Under the pieces are notes generated by a model. The model saw nothing but the letters and a program-made list of their open reading frames with translations, searched no databases and was not told the DNA's origin. Shown here one piece after another: positions 51,253 through 60,248 of a DNA stretch of 64,000 nt. Within the stretch, counting starts at the first letter, position 1, and each line of letters opens with the position of its first letter. The DNA comes from Leifsonia sp. 466MF (GTDB lineage: Bacteria; Actinomycetota; Actinomycetes; Actinomycetales; Microbacteriaceae), in the NCBI RefSeq assembly GCF_900100265.1, contig NZ_LT629696.1, positions 3,658,001-3,722,000 on the forward strand. Reading direction: 5' to 3'. Made by a program: the position numbers and the translations under genes.

Positions 51253-51810
51253 ATGGGACGTCTCCTCTTCTCGGCCATCGCCTCGATCGACGGCTACACC
51301 GTCGACAGCTCCGGATCGTTCGACTGGGCGCAGCCCGACGAGGAGGTCCATGCGTTCGTCAACGACCGGGAACGTGACATCGGCACCTACCTGTACGGCC
51401 GGCGGATGTACGAGACCATGCGGGTCTGGCAGGACCTGGGCGATAGCGAAGAGCCGGTGGTCGCCGATTACGCGGCCGTCTGGCAGCACGCCGAAAAGGT
51501 CGTGTTCTCATCCATCCTGAGCGAGGTGACGACGCCGAAGACCCGGCTGCTGTCGCGGTTCGATCCCGAGGAGGTGCGCCGCCTGGTCGCGGGCGCCGAC
51601 CACGACGTCTCCATCGGCGGTCCGACGCTCGCCGCTGCGGCTTTCGCGGCCGGGCTGGTGGACGAGGTCCGGCTCTTCCTCGTCCCGGTCGCCGTCGGCG
51701 GCGGCACCCCGGCCCTCCCCCAGGGGCAGTTCCTGCGACTGCGACTGTTGGAGGAATGCGCCTTCGCAGGAGGCACGCTCGGGCTGCACTACGCGGTCGA
51801 GAAGTCCTGA
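51253..51810 (+). CDS. DHFR-family reductase (RibD C-terminal domain)
   Basis: 185-residue protein of the dihydrofolate-reductase-like group used in riboflavin biosynthesis and in unknown reductions. SIDGYTVDSSGSFDWA, YLYGRRMYETMRVW, and VSIGGPTLAAAAFAAGLVDEVRLFLVPVAVGGG are family marks; the last holds the NADPH-binding GG motif. TAGAGT (51241-51246) lies 6 bases before the ATG: leaderless. No riboflavin genes are nearby, so the substrate is unknown. Confidence 0.88.
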   Translation: MGRLLFSAIASIDGYTVDSSGSFDWAQPDEEVHAFVNDRERDIGTYLYGRRMYETMRVWQDLGDSEEPVVADYAAVWQHAEKVVFSSILSEVTTPKTRLLSRFDPEEVRRLVAGADHDVSIGGPTLAAAAFAAGLVDEVRLFLVPVAVGGGTPALPQGQFLRLRLLEECAFAGGTLGLHYAVEKS

Positions 51811-51920
51811 CTCGTCGACAATTCCTGAGCAAACCTCGCCTTCTACTCCCCGCGAGCCCCGCGGAGCGCTAGCGTGTGCCGCGACAGGCCCGCGACGGAA
51901 CGGGCCGGGGAGCGTCGACG

Positions 51921-53855
51921 ATGGCCAAGCATCGATTCCTCACCGTGGCGGGGCTTGCCGCCGCTGCCGTCATCCTCAGCGTCAGCGTGCCGCAGAGTGT
52001 CCAGGGCGTGGCGGCCGGAGCGGGCACCGTCCACTTCACCGCATCCGGCGACTACGGCCCGGGCACCGCGGCGCAGGCCGTGCTCACGGGCATCAAGAAC
52101 CTCAGCCCCGACCTGCACCTCGCCCTCGGCGACCTCTCGTACGGCACAACGGGCCAGGAGCAGGCCTGGTGCGACCTCGTCACCAGCCGGACCGGCGCGG
52201 GCTTCCCGTTCGAACTCGTCTCGGGCAACCACGAGAGCAGCGGGCAGAACGGCAACATCAACGACTTCTCCGCCTGCCTCCCGAACCAGCTCCCCGGAGC
52301 GGTCGGGACCTACGGTCGCGAGTACTACGTCGATGTCCCGCAGGGCGCTCCCCTTGTGCGCTTCATCATGATCTCCCCCGGCCTCCCCTTCTCGGACGGC
52401 ACGTGGACGTATGCATCGGGCACCTCCCACTACTCGTGGACGCAGGCCGCCATCGACGGAGCACGCGCGGCCGGAACGCCGTGGGTCGTCGTCGGAATGC
52501 ACAAACCCTGCCTCTCGCTGGGCGACTACCCCTGCGAGGCCGGAGCCGACATCCTCAACCTGCTGGTGTCGAAGCGCGTGGATCTGGTGCTCACCGGACA
52601 CGAGCACCTCTACCAGCGCACGAAGCAGCTGGCGACGGGAGCGGCCTGTCCGACGATCTCGCCGGGCACCTACACCGCGGCTTGCGTGGCGGATTCGGAC
52701 GGGACACTCGTGAAGGGCGCGGGAACCGTCTTCGCGACGGTCGGTACCGGCGGCAACGGCAACTACGAGGTCCACCCGGCCGACAGCGAAGCCAACTACT
52801 TCGCGGCTTCGTACGGCAGCGCCGCCACACCGCTCTACGGCTCGCTCGATGTCAGCGCGACGGCGAGCCAGCTGACGGCGTCGTTCGTCCGGGCCGCGGG
52901 GCCGTCGTTCACGGACGGCTTCTCGATCGGGCCGCCCGCCGCCGGCAACCAGCCTCCGAGCGCCGTGTTCGCCTCCTCCTGCGCCGACCTGACCTGCTCG
53001 CTGGATGGAACGGGCTCGACCGATCCGGACGGCGCGATCACCTCGTTCGCCTGGGACTTCGGCGACGGCTCGTCGGGCACCGGCGGCACGATCACGCACA
53101 CCTACGCCGTCGCCGGCACCTACACCGCGCGGCTGACCGTGCTGGACGACGGCGGGGCGACAGCGTCGACCACCCGCACGCTGACCGTGACCGCGCCACC
53201 CCCACCCGCCGACACGCTCGCCGCCGATCCGTTCGAGCGCGCCGTGACCAACGGCTGGGGAACCGCCCCGACCGGCGGGAACTGGTCGGTCTCGGGCAGC
53301 TCCAGCCTGTATTCGGTCGCGGGCGGGACGGGACGCATCCAACTCCCCGCGGGCTCGGGCGGCACCGCCCGGCTTCCCGGAGTCAGCGCGACCGGCATCG
53401 ACCTGCGACTCGGAATGACGATCGACAAGCTGCCCTCCTCGGGCAACGTGTATGTGACCGTCCAGGGACGGCGGATCGCGACGACCGGCTCCTACGGGTC
53501 CAAGGTGATCATCTCGTCGGCGGGCAAGGTGACCATCCAGATCGTCCGCGTCGACCAGAACGGCGGGAACGAGGTCGTCGTGCAGACGTCGGCCACCGTT
53601 CCGAACGTCACCTACACCGCGGGCATGCGCCTGAACGTGCGGATGCGGACCACCGGGACATCGCCGACGCTCGTCGAGACGAAGGCATGGGCCGACGGCA
53701 CTCCCGAGCCGTCTACCTGGCAGCGGTCGGCGACGGACAGCACGGCCGCACTGCAGGGTGCGGGCGGGCTGGCGGTGACCGGGTACCTCTCGGGCGGGGT
53801 CGTGAACGCGCCGGTCACCCTGACCGTCGACGACCTGACCGCCGTGAAGCCGTGA
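51921..53855 (+). CDS. Secreted metallophosphoesterase with PKD domain
   Basis: 644 residues. Signal peptide (1 to about 37, ending VQGVAAG). Calcineurin-like phosphoesterase domain (about 38-360): ASGDYGPG, LALGDLSYG, SGNHES, GMHKP and TGHEHLYQR supply the two-metal centre. PKD domain (about 365-445) with DLTCSLDGTGSTDPDGAITSFAWDFGDG; C-terminal beta-sandwich (about 450-644) resembling LamG/carbohydrate-binding modules. Extracellular, likely hydrolysing phosphomonoesters or phosphodiesters bound to polysaccharide. ATG at 51921 chosen because the signal peptide starts there. Confidence 0.88.
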   Translation: MAKHRFLTVAGLAAAAVILSVSVPQSVQGVAAGAGTVHFTASGDYGPGTAAQAVLTGIKNLSPDLHLALGDLSYGTTGQEQAWCDLVTSRTGAGFPFELVSGNHESSGQNGNINDFSACLPNQLPGAVGTYGREYYVDVPQGAPLVRFIMISPGLPFSDGTWTYASGTSHYSWTQAAIDGARAAGTPWVVVGMHKPCLSLGDYPCEAGADILNLLVSKRVDLVLTGHEHLYQRTKQLATGAACPTISPGTYTAACVADSDGTLVKGAGTVFATVGTGGNGNYEVHPADSEANYFAASYGSAATPLYGSLDVSATASQLTASFVRAAGPSFTDGFSIGPPAAGNQPPSAVFASSCADLTCSLDGTGSTDPDGAITSFAWDFGDGSSGTGGTITHTYAVAGTYTARLTVLDDGGATASTTRTLTVTAPPPPADTLAADPFERAVTNGWGTAPTGGNWSVSGSSSLYSVAGGTGRIQLPAGSGGTARLPGVSATGIDLRLGMTIDKLPSSGNVYVTVQGRRIATTGSYGSKVIISSAGKVTIQIVRVDQNGGNEVVVQTSATVPNVTYTAGMRLNVRMRTTGTSPTLVETKAWADGTPEPSTWQRSATDSTAALQGAGGLAVTGYLSGGVVNAPVTLTVDDLTAVKP

Positions 53856-53885
53856 GCAGGGCCGGCTGGCGCCGGTAGTCCGGCG

Positions 53886-54818
53886 TCAGGCGGCGTCCCA
53901 CCACCGCAGGACACGGAGCGCCCGAAGTGTTACCCACTTGCTCTGGAATCCCTCCATGTCGAACTCGACGATCACCGGCCCCTCGTGGATGTTCTCGAGC
54001 ACCCACCTGCCGTCGGCGTCGGCCTTGCCGCGGACCAGTTCGACGGCATCCGCCAGGCGCGGGTCGCGACGGTCCTGCTGCCGGAAGTGCTCCAGCCCGC
54101 GCAGGATGTCGTGGTACCAGCGCACGGGATACGACAGCATCGTGATCCGCGGGTCCGGGGTGGAGCCGTCCGTGCGCCTCCGGTAGAGGCCGCGCTCGAG
54201 GAGGTACTCCTCGCCGGCCTCGACGACCTCGGTCGCGCGCGCGTCGTCGCCGCCGGCGCGCATCCACGCGCGCAGTCCCTCGACGGCGCAGATCGTGGAG
54301 TGGAAGGACGACACCCGGGCGCCGTACTCGGCCCAGCAGTTCCAGCCGCCGTCGTCCAGCCGGGAGCCGACGAGCGTCTCGGCGATCCGGTCGCCATCCT
54401 CGCCGAAGTAGGCGGCGATCGTCAGGGCGACGCCGTTGATGCACGGCTCGGTCTCGCCCTCGAAGTAGGGCTCGCCGGCGTGCTCCCAGCGAACATTTTC
54501 GCGGACGCGGGCTACGGCCCGACGCGCCTCCTCGCTCGACGGGTCGAGTCCGAAGTCCACGAGCTGCTGGAGGCTGAAGTGGGTGCCGCTCCACGCGTCG
54601 AAACCGTCGCGCTCGGGCGGAATCCACCCGGGACGGTACGTGCCGCCATCCCAGAGCCCGTCCTCCGCCTGCTCGGCGAGGAACGTCGCCCCCCAGCCGT
54701 CCGTTGCCACGCGGGCACGTTCGGCGGCGACCTCTTCCGGCGGGGCTCCCACCAGATCGTGAAGCACCTGCCAACGGATCGCCGGGTCGGAGTCGAGCAG
54801 CCAGTCCTGTACGTCCAT
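53886..54818 (-). CDS. Alpha/alpha-toroid (squalene cyclase-like) protein
   Basis: 310-residue soluble protein with Trp/Gly-rich repeats (EDGLWDGGTYRPGW, SGTHFSLQQLVDFG, DDGGWNCWAEYG) as in prenyltransferase/terpene-cyclase toroids, but without the catalytic DxDD motif of cyclases. Such single-domain proteins are of unknown function. TACGGT sits 7 bases before the ATG (leaderless). Convergent with the metallophosphoesterase gene, 30 bases apart. Confidence 0.75.
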   Translation of the reverse strand: MDVQDWLLDSDPAIRWQVLHDLVGAPPEEVAAERARVATDGWGATFLAEQAEDGLWDGGTYRPGWIPPERDGFDAWSGTHFSLQQLVDFGLDPSSEEARRAVARVRENVRWEHAGEPYFEGETEPCINGVALTIAAYFGEDGDRIAETLVGSRLDDGGWNCWAEYGARVSSFHSTICAVEGLRAWMRAGGDDARATEVVEAGEEYLLERGLYRRRTDGSTPDPRITMLSYPVRWYHDILRGLEHFRQQDRRDPRLADAVELVRGKADADGRWVLENIHEGPVIVEFDMEGFQSKWVTLRALRVLRWWDAA

Positions 54819-54977
54819 TCCGGTCACCGTAGTCGCCACCCGCGACGAGGGGCAGTCCTCCGCGCACGAATACCCCCCGCCGGGGGGACGGTCAATCGCT
54901 GTACCCGCCTCAATCCGGTGTCTTGAGTGGTCCTCAACATCCCAACCGGACACATCCACCGAAAGGAAACGGCAGTC

Positions 54978-55826
54978 ATGACCATGTCAGACGACCAGTC
55001 CGCGGACACACCGATCTTCGACAGCAGACGCGACGCGCTCGAGCCGGAGGCGGGCCTTCCCGAGACGGTGCAGCCGACCGGCGGCTCGCTGGGCGGCGGC
55101 GCACGGAATGGCGGGGGCCTCAGCGACGGTGCCTCGACCGGTGAGCAGAGCGGCGTCCGCGAAGAAGCGGGGCGCGTCGCCGGCTCGGCAGCAGAGGCCG
55201 GCAAGGACGTCGCGGCCACCGCGAAGGAGCAGGCAAAGAACGTCGCGGGCGAGGCGAAGTCGCAGGCGAAGGATCTCTACCGCCAGACGCAGGAGGAACT
55301 CCGGACGCAGGCGGCGCAGCAGCAGGAGCGGGTCGCCAGCGGGCTCCGCTCTGTGGGCGACGAACTCGACCAGATGGCGTCCCCCTCCGAGTCGGACGGC
55401 CTGGCGACCGACCTGGTACGGCAGGCGGCGCAGCGCACCCACGCGATCGCCGGCTGGCTGAACGAGCGCGACCCCGGCTCCCTGCTGAACGAGGTGAAGT
55501 CGTACGCGCGGCGCAACCCGGGTACCTTCATCGCCGCGGCTGCCATCGCCGGCGCCCTCGCCGGCCGGCTGACCCGAGCCCTCGCCAGCGGCGGTGACGA
55601 CTCCGGCAGCAGAACCGGCACGACGACCGGCACCACGGGCACCACCGGGACGACCGGCCTGGCGCCGAGCCCTGATATCACCGCCGTCGGCACCACCGGC
55701 GTCGGCGGCGCGGGCACCGGATCCACCGCCGGCGGCTACGGAAGTGCCACCGGCGATCTCTACGAAGACTCCGGCAACGACCTTCCCGAGCTGCCGGGCG
55801 CCGGGTACACCGGAGGCCGGGCATGA
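54978..55826 (+). CDS. Membrane-associated helical protein heading the second YihY module
   Basis: 282 residues. A low-complexity N-terminus; a long amphipathic LEA-like helix (EEAGRVAGSAAEAGKDVAATAKEQ and onward to about 140); a membrane helix near 187-208 (NPGTFIAAAAIAGALAGRLTRAL); and a Thr/Gly-rich tail. GAAAGGAAAC precedes the ATG. Its stop overlaps the holin-X start (ATGA). The first holin-X cluster has no counterpart of this gene. Confidence 0.75.
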   Translation: MTMSDDQSADTPIFDSRRDALEPEAGLPETVQPTGGSLGGGARNGGGLSDGASTGEQSGVREEAGRVAGSAAEAGKDVAATAKEQAKNVAGEAKSQAKDLYRQTQEELRTQAAQQQERVASGLRSVGDELDQMASPSESDGLATDLVRQAAQRTHAIAGWLNERDPGSLLNEVKSYARRNPGTFIAAAAIAGALAGRLTRALASGGDDSGSRTGTTTGTTGTTGTTGLAPSPDITAVGTTGVGGAGTGSTAGGYGSATGDLYEDSGNDLPELPGAGYTGGRA

Positions 55827-56239
55827 CCGATCAACCCACCCCCTCGGAGCAGCAAGCCGCGAACAGTTCGCTCGGCGAGTTGCTCGGAGAGGTCAGTCGT
55901 GACCTCTCCACACTGATCCGCCAGGAGATGGAACTCGCGAAGGCCGAGATCAAGCAGACCGTCACGCGTGCCGGCAAGGGCGCAGGGCTGCTGGGCGGCG
56001 CGGGCTACGCAGGCCTCATGGCCGTCTTCTTCCTGTCGATCGCCCTGTGGTGGGCGCTCGGCTACCTGGTGGGCAACGCCTGGTCCGCGGTGATCGTCGC
56101 GGTCATCTGGGGCGTCGTCGCACTGATCCTGTACCTGCGCGGTCGCAAGCAGCTCGAGACCGTCAAGGGTGCCCCCCAGACCGTGGAGACGGTCAATGAA
56201 TTCCCCGAGACACTGAAGCGAAATGAGGAGAACCGATGA
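55823..56239 (+). CDS. Actinobacterial holin-X family membrane protein (copy 2)
   Basis: 138 residues; SLGELLGEVSRDLSTLIRQEMELAKAEIKQTV is followed by two membrane helices (about 60-82 and 84-110) and an acidic tail. It has the same shape as copy 1. The ATG overlaps the upstream stop and its own stop overlaps the DUF3618 start, each by ATGA. Confidence 0.87.
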   Translation: MTDQPTPSEQQAANSSLGELLGEVSRDLSTLIRQEMELAKAEIKQTVTRAGKGAGLLGGAGYAGLMAVFFLSIALWWALGYLVGNAWSAVIVAVIWGVVALILYLRGRKQLETVKGAPQTVETVNEFPETLKRNEENR

Positions 56240-56814
56240 GCGACGACCCCGACGCGATCCGCGCCGACATCGAGGCGACGCGCCGCAACCTGAGCGGTGA
56301 TGTCGATGCCCTGGCCGACAAGGTCACGCCAAGCAAGATCGCCCAGCGCCAGACGCGCAAGGTGAAGGGCGCCTTCCATTCCATCAGCGAGCGGATCATG
56401 GGATCCGCCGACGACGTCCGCAGCGGCGTGGGCGGCGCCGTCTCCGACGCCGGCAGTTCGGTGGCCGACGCGGGCCGGACCGTCGTCGACAAGGCGCAGG
56501 GCAATCCGCTCGCCGTCGGCCTCATCGCCTTCGGCATCGGCGCCCTGATCGCCTCCCTCATCCCGCCGAGCACCAAGGAGCAGGAGCTGGCATCCGCCGC
56601 CAAGGATGCCGCGCAGCCTCTGCTCCATGAGGCCGCGGAGGTCGGCAAGCAGGTCGCCGACGACCTCAAGGAGCCGGCGCAGCAGGCCGTTCAGTCGGTC
56701 AAGGAGACCGCGCAGGAGGGGGTGTCCACCGTCAAGGAGGAGGCCACCGATCGCGCGTCCGACGTCGCCGACGACGCCAAGCAGTCCGGACAGCGCTTGC
56801 AGTCCGACCACTAG
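56236..56814 (+). CDS. DUF3618 domain protein (copy 2)
   Basis: 192 residues. DPDAIRADIEATRRNLSGDV is the canonical DUF3618 motif, DALADKVTPSKIAQRQTRKVKGAFHSI follows, then one membrane helix (about 95-115) and a long Glu/Lys-rich coiled-coil tail. Copy 1 is shorter, with the motif closer to the membrane helix. ATGA overlap with holin-X. Confidence 0.87.
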   Translation: MSDDPDAIRADIEATRRNLSGDVDALADKVTPSKIAQRQTRKVKGAFHSISERIMGSADDVRSGVGGAVSDAGSSVADAGRTVVDKAQGNPLAVGLIAFGIGALIASLIPPSTKEQELASAAKDAAQPLLHEAAEVGKQVADDLKEPAQQAVQSVKETAQEGVSTVKEEATDRASDVADDAKQSGQRLQSDH

Positions 56815-56824
56815 CACCCACGAC

Positions 56825-56872
56825 GAAGCGCGGCGGCAGGCCTCCCCCGGGCCTCCGCCGCGCTTCTCTTTT
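56825..56872 (+). terminator. Rho-independent-like terminator after the DUF3618 gene
   Basis: GAAGCGCGGCGG (56825-56836) pairs with CCGCCGCGCTTC (56855-56866), followed by TCTTTTC. It separates the three-gene coupled unit from the YihY gene, which therefore may have its own promoter or be reached by readthrough. Confidence 0.8.
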
Positions 56873-56922
56873 CTCCCGTCACCCTTCCCCGTCAGCGACG
56901 CGCAACCGAGAGGACCAGCACG

Positions 56923-57984
56923 ATGAGCGACGTCGGGGCCAGCAAACGCCTGGCCGATGCCCCCTCCCCCGAAGACTCCCGCAAGCCGGACAGCCCTCCC
57001 CACCTCGAAGGATCATCGTGGAAGCTGGTGCTCAAGCGCACCTTCCGCGAGTTCAGCACCGACAAGTGCACCGACATCGCCGCATCGTTGACCTACTATG
57101 GCATCCTCTCGCTCTTCCCCGGGCTGATCGCCCTGGTCTCGCTACTCGGCGTGCTCGGGCAGGGCAAGTCGGCGACGGATGCGATGCTCGGCATCATCAC
57201 GGGCGTCGCGCCGGGCTCGACCGCCCAGCTGCTGCGCGGTCCGATCGAGAACGCCGTGAACTCGCCCGGCTCCGGTTTCGCCCTGGTCGCCGGCATCGTG
57301 CTCGCGATCTGGTCCGCCTCCGGATACGTCGGCGCGTTCTCCCGCGCGATGAACCGCATCTACGAGATCGACGAGGGCCGTCCGTTCTGGAAGCTCAAGC
57401 CGCAGCAACTGCTCGTGACGGTGATCACCGTCGTGCTCGTGACCATCGTCGCGCTCATCCTCGTGGTCTCCGGACCGGTCACGCGCGCCGTCGGAGACGC
57501 CCTCGGTCTCGGCTCCGCCCCGCGGATCGCCTGGGAGATCGCGAAGTGGCCGCTGCTCTTGATCATCGTCGTCCTGATCATCGCGATCCTGTACTACGCG
57601 GCTCCGAACGCCCGTCAGCCCAAGTTCCGCTGGATCAGCATGGGCGCGATCATCGCGATCGTCGTGCTCGCCGTCGCCACGTTCCTGTTCGCGTTCTACG
57701 TCGCGACGTTCGCCAACTACGAGAAGACCTACGGCCCGCTCGCCGGGGTGATCGTCTTCCTGCTGTGGGTCTGGATCGCGAACCTCGCGCTGCTGTTCGG
57801 CGCGGAGTTCGACGCCGAGACCGAGCGCGGGCGCGAGTTGCAGGCGGGCATGGAGGCCGAGGAGACCATCCAGTTGCCGCCGCGCGACACCCGGCTCAGC
57901 GAGAAGTCGGCGGACAAGGAGGAGGCACTCATCGACGAGGCCCGTCGGGTGCGCGAGGACGCCGACGCATCTGACGACCGCTGA
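56923..57984 (+). CDS. YihY/BrkB family membrane protein (copy 2)
   Basis: 353 residues, six helices. CTDIAASLTYYGILSLFPGLIALVS, SASGYVGAFSRAMNRIYE, and GPLAGVIVFLLWVWIANLALLFGAEF match copy 1 nearly residue for residue. The tail is longer and more charged. The preceding terminator and ATG with AGAGGACC upstream suggest independent expression. Function as for copy 1. Confidence 0.92.
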   Translation: MSDVGASKRLADAPSPEDSRKPDSPPHLEGSSWKLVLKRTFREFSTDKCTDIAASLTYYGILSLFPGLIALVSLLGVLGQGKSATDAMLGIITGVAPGSTAQLLRGPIENAVNSPGSGFALVAGIVLAIWSASGYVGAFSRAMNRIYEIDEGRPFWKLKPQQLLVTVITVVLVTIVALILVVSGPVTRAVGDALGLGSAPRIAWEIAKWPLLLIIVVLIIAILYYAAPNARQPKFRWISMGAIIAIVVLAVATFLFAFYVATFANYEKTYGPLAGVIVFLLWVWIANLALLFGAEFDAETERGRELQAGMEAEETIQLPPRDTRLSEKSADKEEALIDEARRVREDADASDDR

Positions 57985-58010
57985 CGAAGTCGGTCACGCG
58001 GCGGATCTGC

Positions 58011-59330
58011 TCAGGCGACAGTGGCACCCACGACGCGGTTGCCCCCGGCGTTCTTCGCCGAGTACATCGCGTGGTCGGCCTCGCGGATCAGCCGGTCCGG
58101 GTTCCATCCGGGGTCCTGGGTGCGCGCGAGCGACATGCCGATGCTGGCGCTGATCGGGAAGCCTTCCGGGATGTCCTGGAACGGCTGCTCGATGGAACGG
58201 CGGATGCGGTCGGCCACGTCTTCGGCGGCCGCCACCTCCGGCACCTCGCAGACGACCACGAACTCGTCGCCGCCGTAGCGGGCCACCAGGTCCTCCTGAC
58301 GGACGGCCGCCTGCAGCCGCAGCCCGACCTCCCGGAGCAGCAGGTCGCCCGTGTGGTGGCCGAGGGCGTCGTTCACGCGCTTGAACCCGTCCAGGTCGAT
58401 GAACAGTGTGGCGACGAGTGTGGAGGCCGACTGCTGGTATTCGATCAGCTGCGTCTCCAGGCGTCGGCGGTTGGGCAGCCCGGTCGTCTCGTCGTGCATG
58501 GCGGCGTGCTCGAGTTGCCGCTGCAGCCGCAGGGTGGTGATCGCCTGCGCCGCCTGTCCGGCCAGCGCGTCGGCCAGCGGTGCGGCCTCGGAGTCGAACT
58601 GCCGCGGGTGGAGGAAGAAGGCGGCGAACAGCCCGAAGAGCACGTCGTCGTGCTGGATGGGCGCCACCAGGACGGCATGCACGCCCGCGTCGCGCATGGC
58701 CTGCCCGAGCACCGGGGCGATCTCGTCCGCGGCCGCCGCGCCGCTGAGCGCGACCACCCGGCGGAGCTGCGAGGCCTGCGTCACCAGCGATCCGGTCTGC
58801 TCCAGGGAGCGCAGCGGGTTGCTGCCGGAGGCCTGCGTGAACATCCCGAGCTCGTCGATCAGGAACACAGCGGACTGCTCCGCCTGGTACGCCTTGGCGA
58901 CGGTCGACGCGAGGATGTCGACCAGCGACTGCTCGTCCGCCGCGGCCGAGAAGGCGATCGACGAGTCGATGATGAGCTCGAGTCGGTTGCGCGTACGTTC
59001 CTGGAGGGTGTGCGAGCGCACCATCTCCTGCTCGTGCTCGGCGCGCTCGGTCGCATCCACCAGGGTCAGCAGCTCACCGGCCTCCGAGGAGCGCCGGCCG
59101 ACGATGACCGCCCTCGACGACCCGTCCACGTGCGCCAACCGGACGAGGCCGTCGTCGCGGCCGTCGACCCCGGGGATCCGGATGCGCAGCGAGCTGAACG
59201 ACCGGCCCTGCAGCTCGGTCATGGATAGACCGGTCCAGGCGACGAACAGCTCGTTGGCGTCCTGGATGCGGCCGTCTCCATCCACCTCGACGAGAGCGCA
59301 GGGCAGGTCGTCCGCAGCAATGGGCCGCAC
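58011..59330 (-). CDS. PAS-GAF-GGDEF diguanylate cyclase
   Basis: 439 residues. PAS domain (about 1-125: PCALVEVDGDGRIQDANELFV), GAF domain (about 135-275: VAKAYQAEQSAVFLIDELGMF), GGDEF domain (about 280-439) with NRRRLETQL, DLDGFKRVNDALGHHTGDLLL and the intact catalytic RYGGDEFVVV. The product-inhibition I-site RQED lies five residues before GGDEF. Makes c-di-GMP; PAS and GAF suggest redox or ligand control. Same strand, 51 bases after the EAL gene. Confidence 0.93.
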   Translation of the reverse strand: MRPIAADDLPCALVEVDGDGRIQDANELFVAWTGLSMTELQGRSFSSLRIRIPGVDGRDDGLVRLAHVDGSSRAVIVGRRSSEAGELLTLVDATERAEHEQEMVRSHTLQERTRNRLELIIDSSIAFSAAADEQSLVDILASTVAKAYQAEQSAVFLIDELGMFTQASGSNPLRSLEQTGSLVTQASQLRRVVALSGAAAADEIAPVLGQAMRDAGVHAVLVAPIQHDDVLFGLFAAFFLHPRQFDSEAAPLADALAGQAAQAITTLRLQRQLEHAAMHDETTGLPNRRRLETQLIEYQQSASTLVATLFIDLDGFKRVNDALGHHTGDLLLREVGLRLQAAVRQEDLVARYGGDEFVVVCEVPEVAAAEDVADRIRRSIEQPFQDIPEGFPISASIGMSLARTQDPGWNPDRLIREADHAMYSAKNAGGNRVVGATVA

Positions 59331-59381
59331 CGCACTCTCCTTCGGATGGCTGGGCCGCTTCGCGGCGAGTACACAATGAAT

Positions 59382-60149
59382 TTAGCGCACGAATGTACCC
59401 AGACGGTCACCGAGGTCATCGGGAGGACACGGACGTGCGATGTAGTAGCCCTGGGCGCGGTCGCATCCGGAGGTGCGGATCTGCTCCAGCTGTTCGCGGG
59501 TCTCGATGCCCTCGGCGACGACCCGCATCCCGCTGTCCTGGGCCATCGCCACCGCGTCGCCGACGGCGTCCCAGTCCCCCCGCGCGACGAGGCTGCGATC
59601 GAGCTTGAGCTCGCGGGCGTGGACGCCGACCGCCCGTTCGATCGACGAGTGTCCCGCGCCGAAATCGTCGATCGACACGGTGACCCCCCACTGCTGCACG
59701 ATGTCGAGGCGCCCGGCGACGACCGCGTAGTCCTCGATGCGCTCGGCTTCCGTCACCTCGACGATGAGGTCGGCGGGAGGAAGACCCGACTCGGCGAGCT
59801 GACGTTCCAGCTCATCGAAGAAGCGGTCGGTCTCGAGCTGCAGGGGCGAGACGTTGACGGCGATGGCGAGCTGGTAGCCGCGCTCGCGCCAGTCGCGGCC
59901 GATGCGGCAGCACTCGCGCAGCGCGAACAGGCCCAGCTCGTGGATGGTTCCGCTGGCCTCGGCGAGCGCCACGAACTCCGCGGGAGGGATGGGACCGCGG
60001 GTGGGATGCGTCCAGCGGCTGAGGCCTTCGACGGCGACGATCTCACCCGTCGCCAGGTCGATCTGCGGCTGGACGTGCACCTCGAGTTCGTGCGCGGCGA
60101 TGGCGTGGGACAGCTCTCGCGCCTCCACCTCGCACGTCACCACGCACAC
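59382..60149 (-). CDS. EAL domain c-di-GMP phosphodiesterase
   Basis: 255 residues, a lone EAL domain. VEGLSRW (ExLxR), NVSPLQL, VEVTEAE, IDDFGAGHSS, LKLDRSLV, VAEGIET and RAQGYYIARP are all present, so the metal and catalytic residues of an active phosphodiesterase are kept. The central residue of the EAL motif is Gly rather than Ala. It has no sensor domain, in contrast to its partner GGDEF gene downstream, so opposing activities are encoded together. Confidence 0.92.
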   Translation of the reverse strand: MCVVTCEVEARELSHAIAAHELEVHVQPQIDLATGEIVAVEGLSRWTHPTRGPIPPAEFVALAEASGTIHELGLFALRECCRIGRDWRERGYQLAIAVNVSPLQLETDRFFDELERQLAESGLPPADLIVEVTEAERIEDYAVVAGRLDIVQQWGVTVSIDDFGAGHSSIERAVGVHARELKLDRSLVARGDWDAVGDAVAMAQDSGMRVVAEGIETREQLEQIRTSGCDRAQGYYIARPCPPDDLGDRLGTFVR

Positions 60150-60248
60150 CTCCCTCGCCGGCCGCCGGCTCCGCTGGCCTGGACGCGATAGTGCCCGCGT
60201 GCGCAGCCGCTGTCAACGGGCTGGCCCCGGACCGGACGCCGGACGCGC

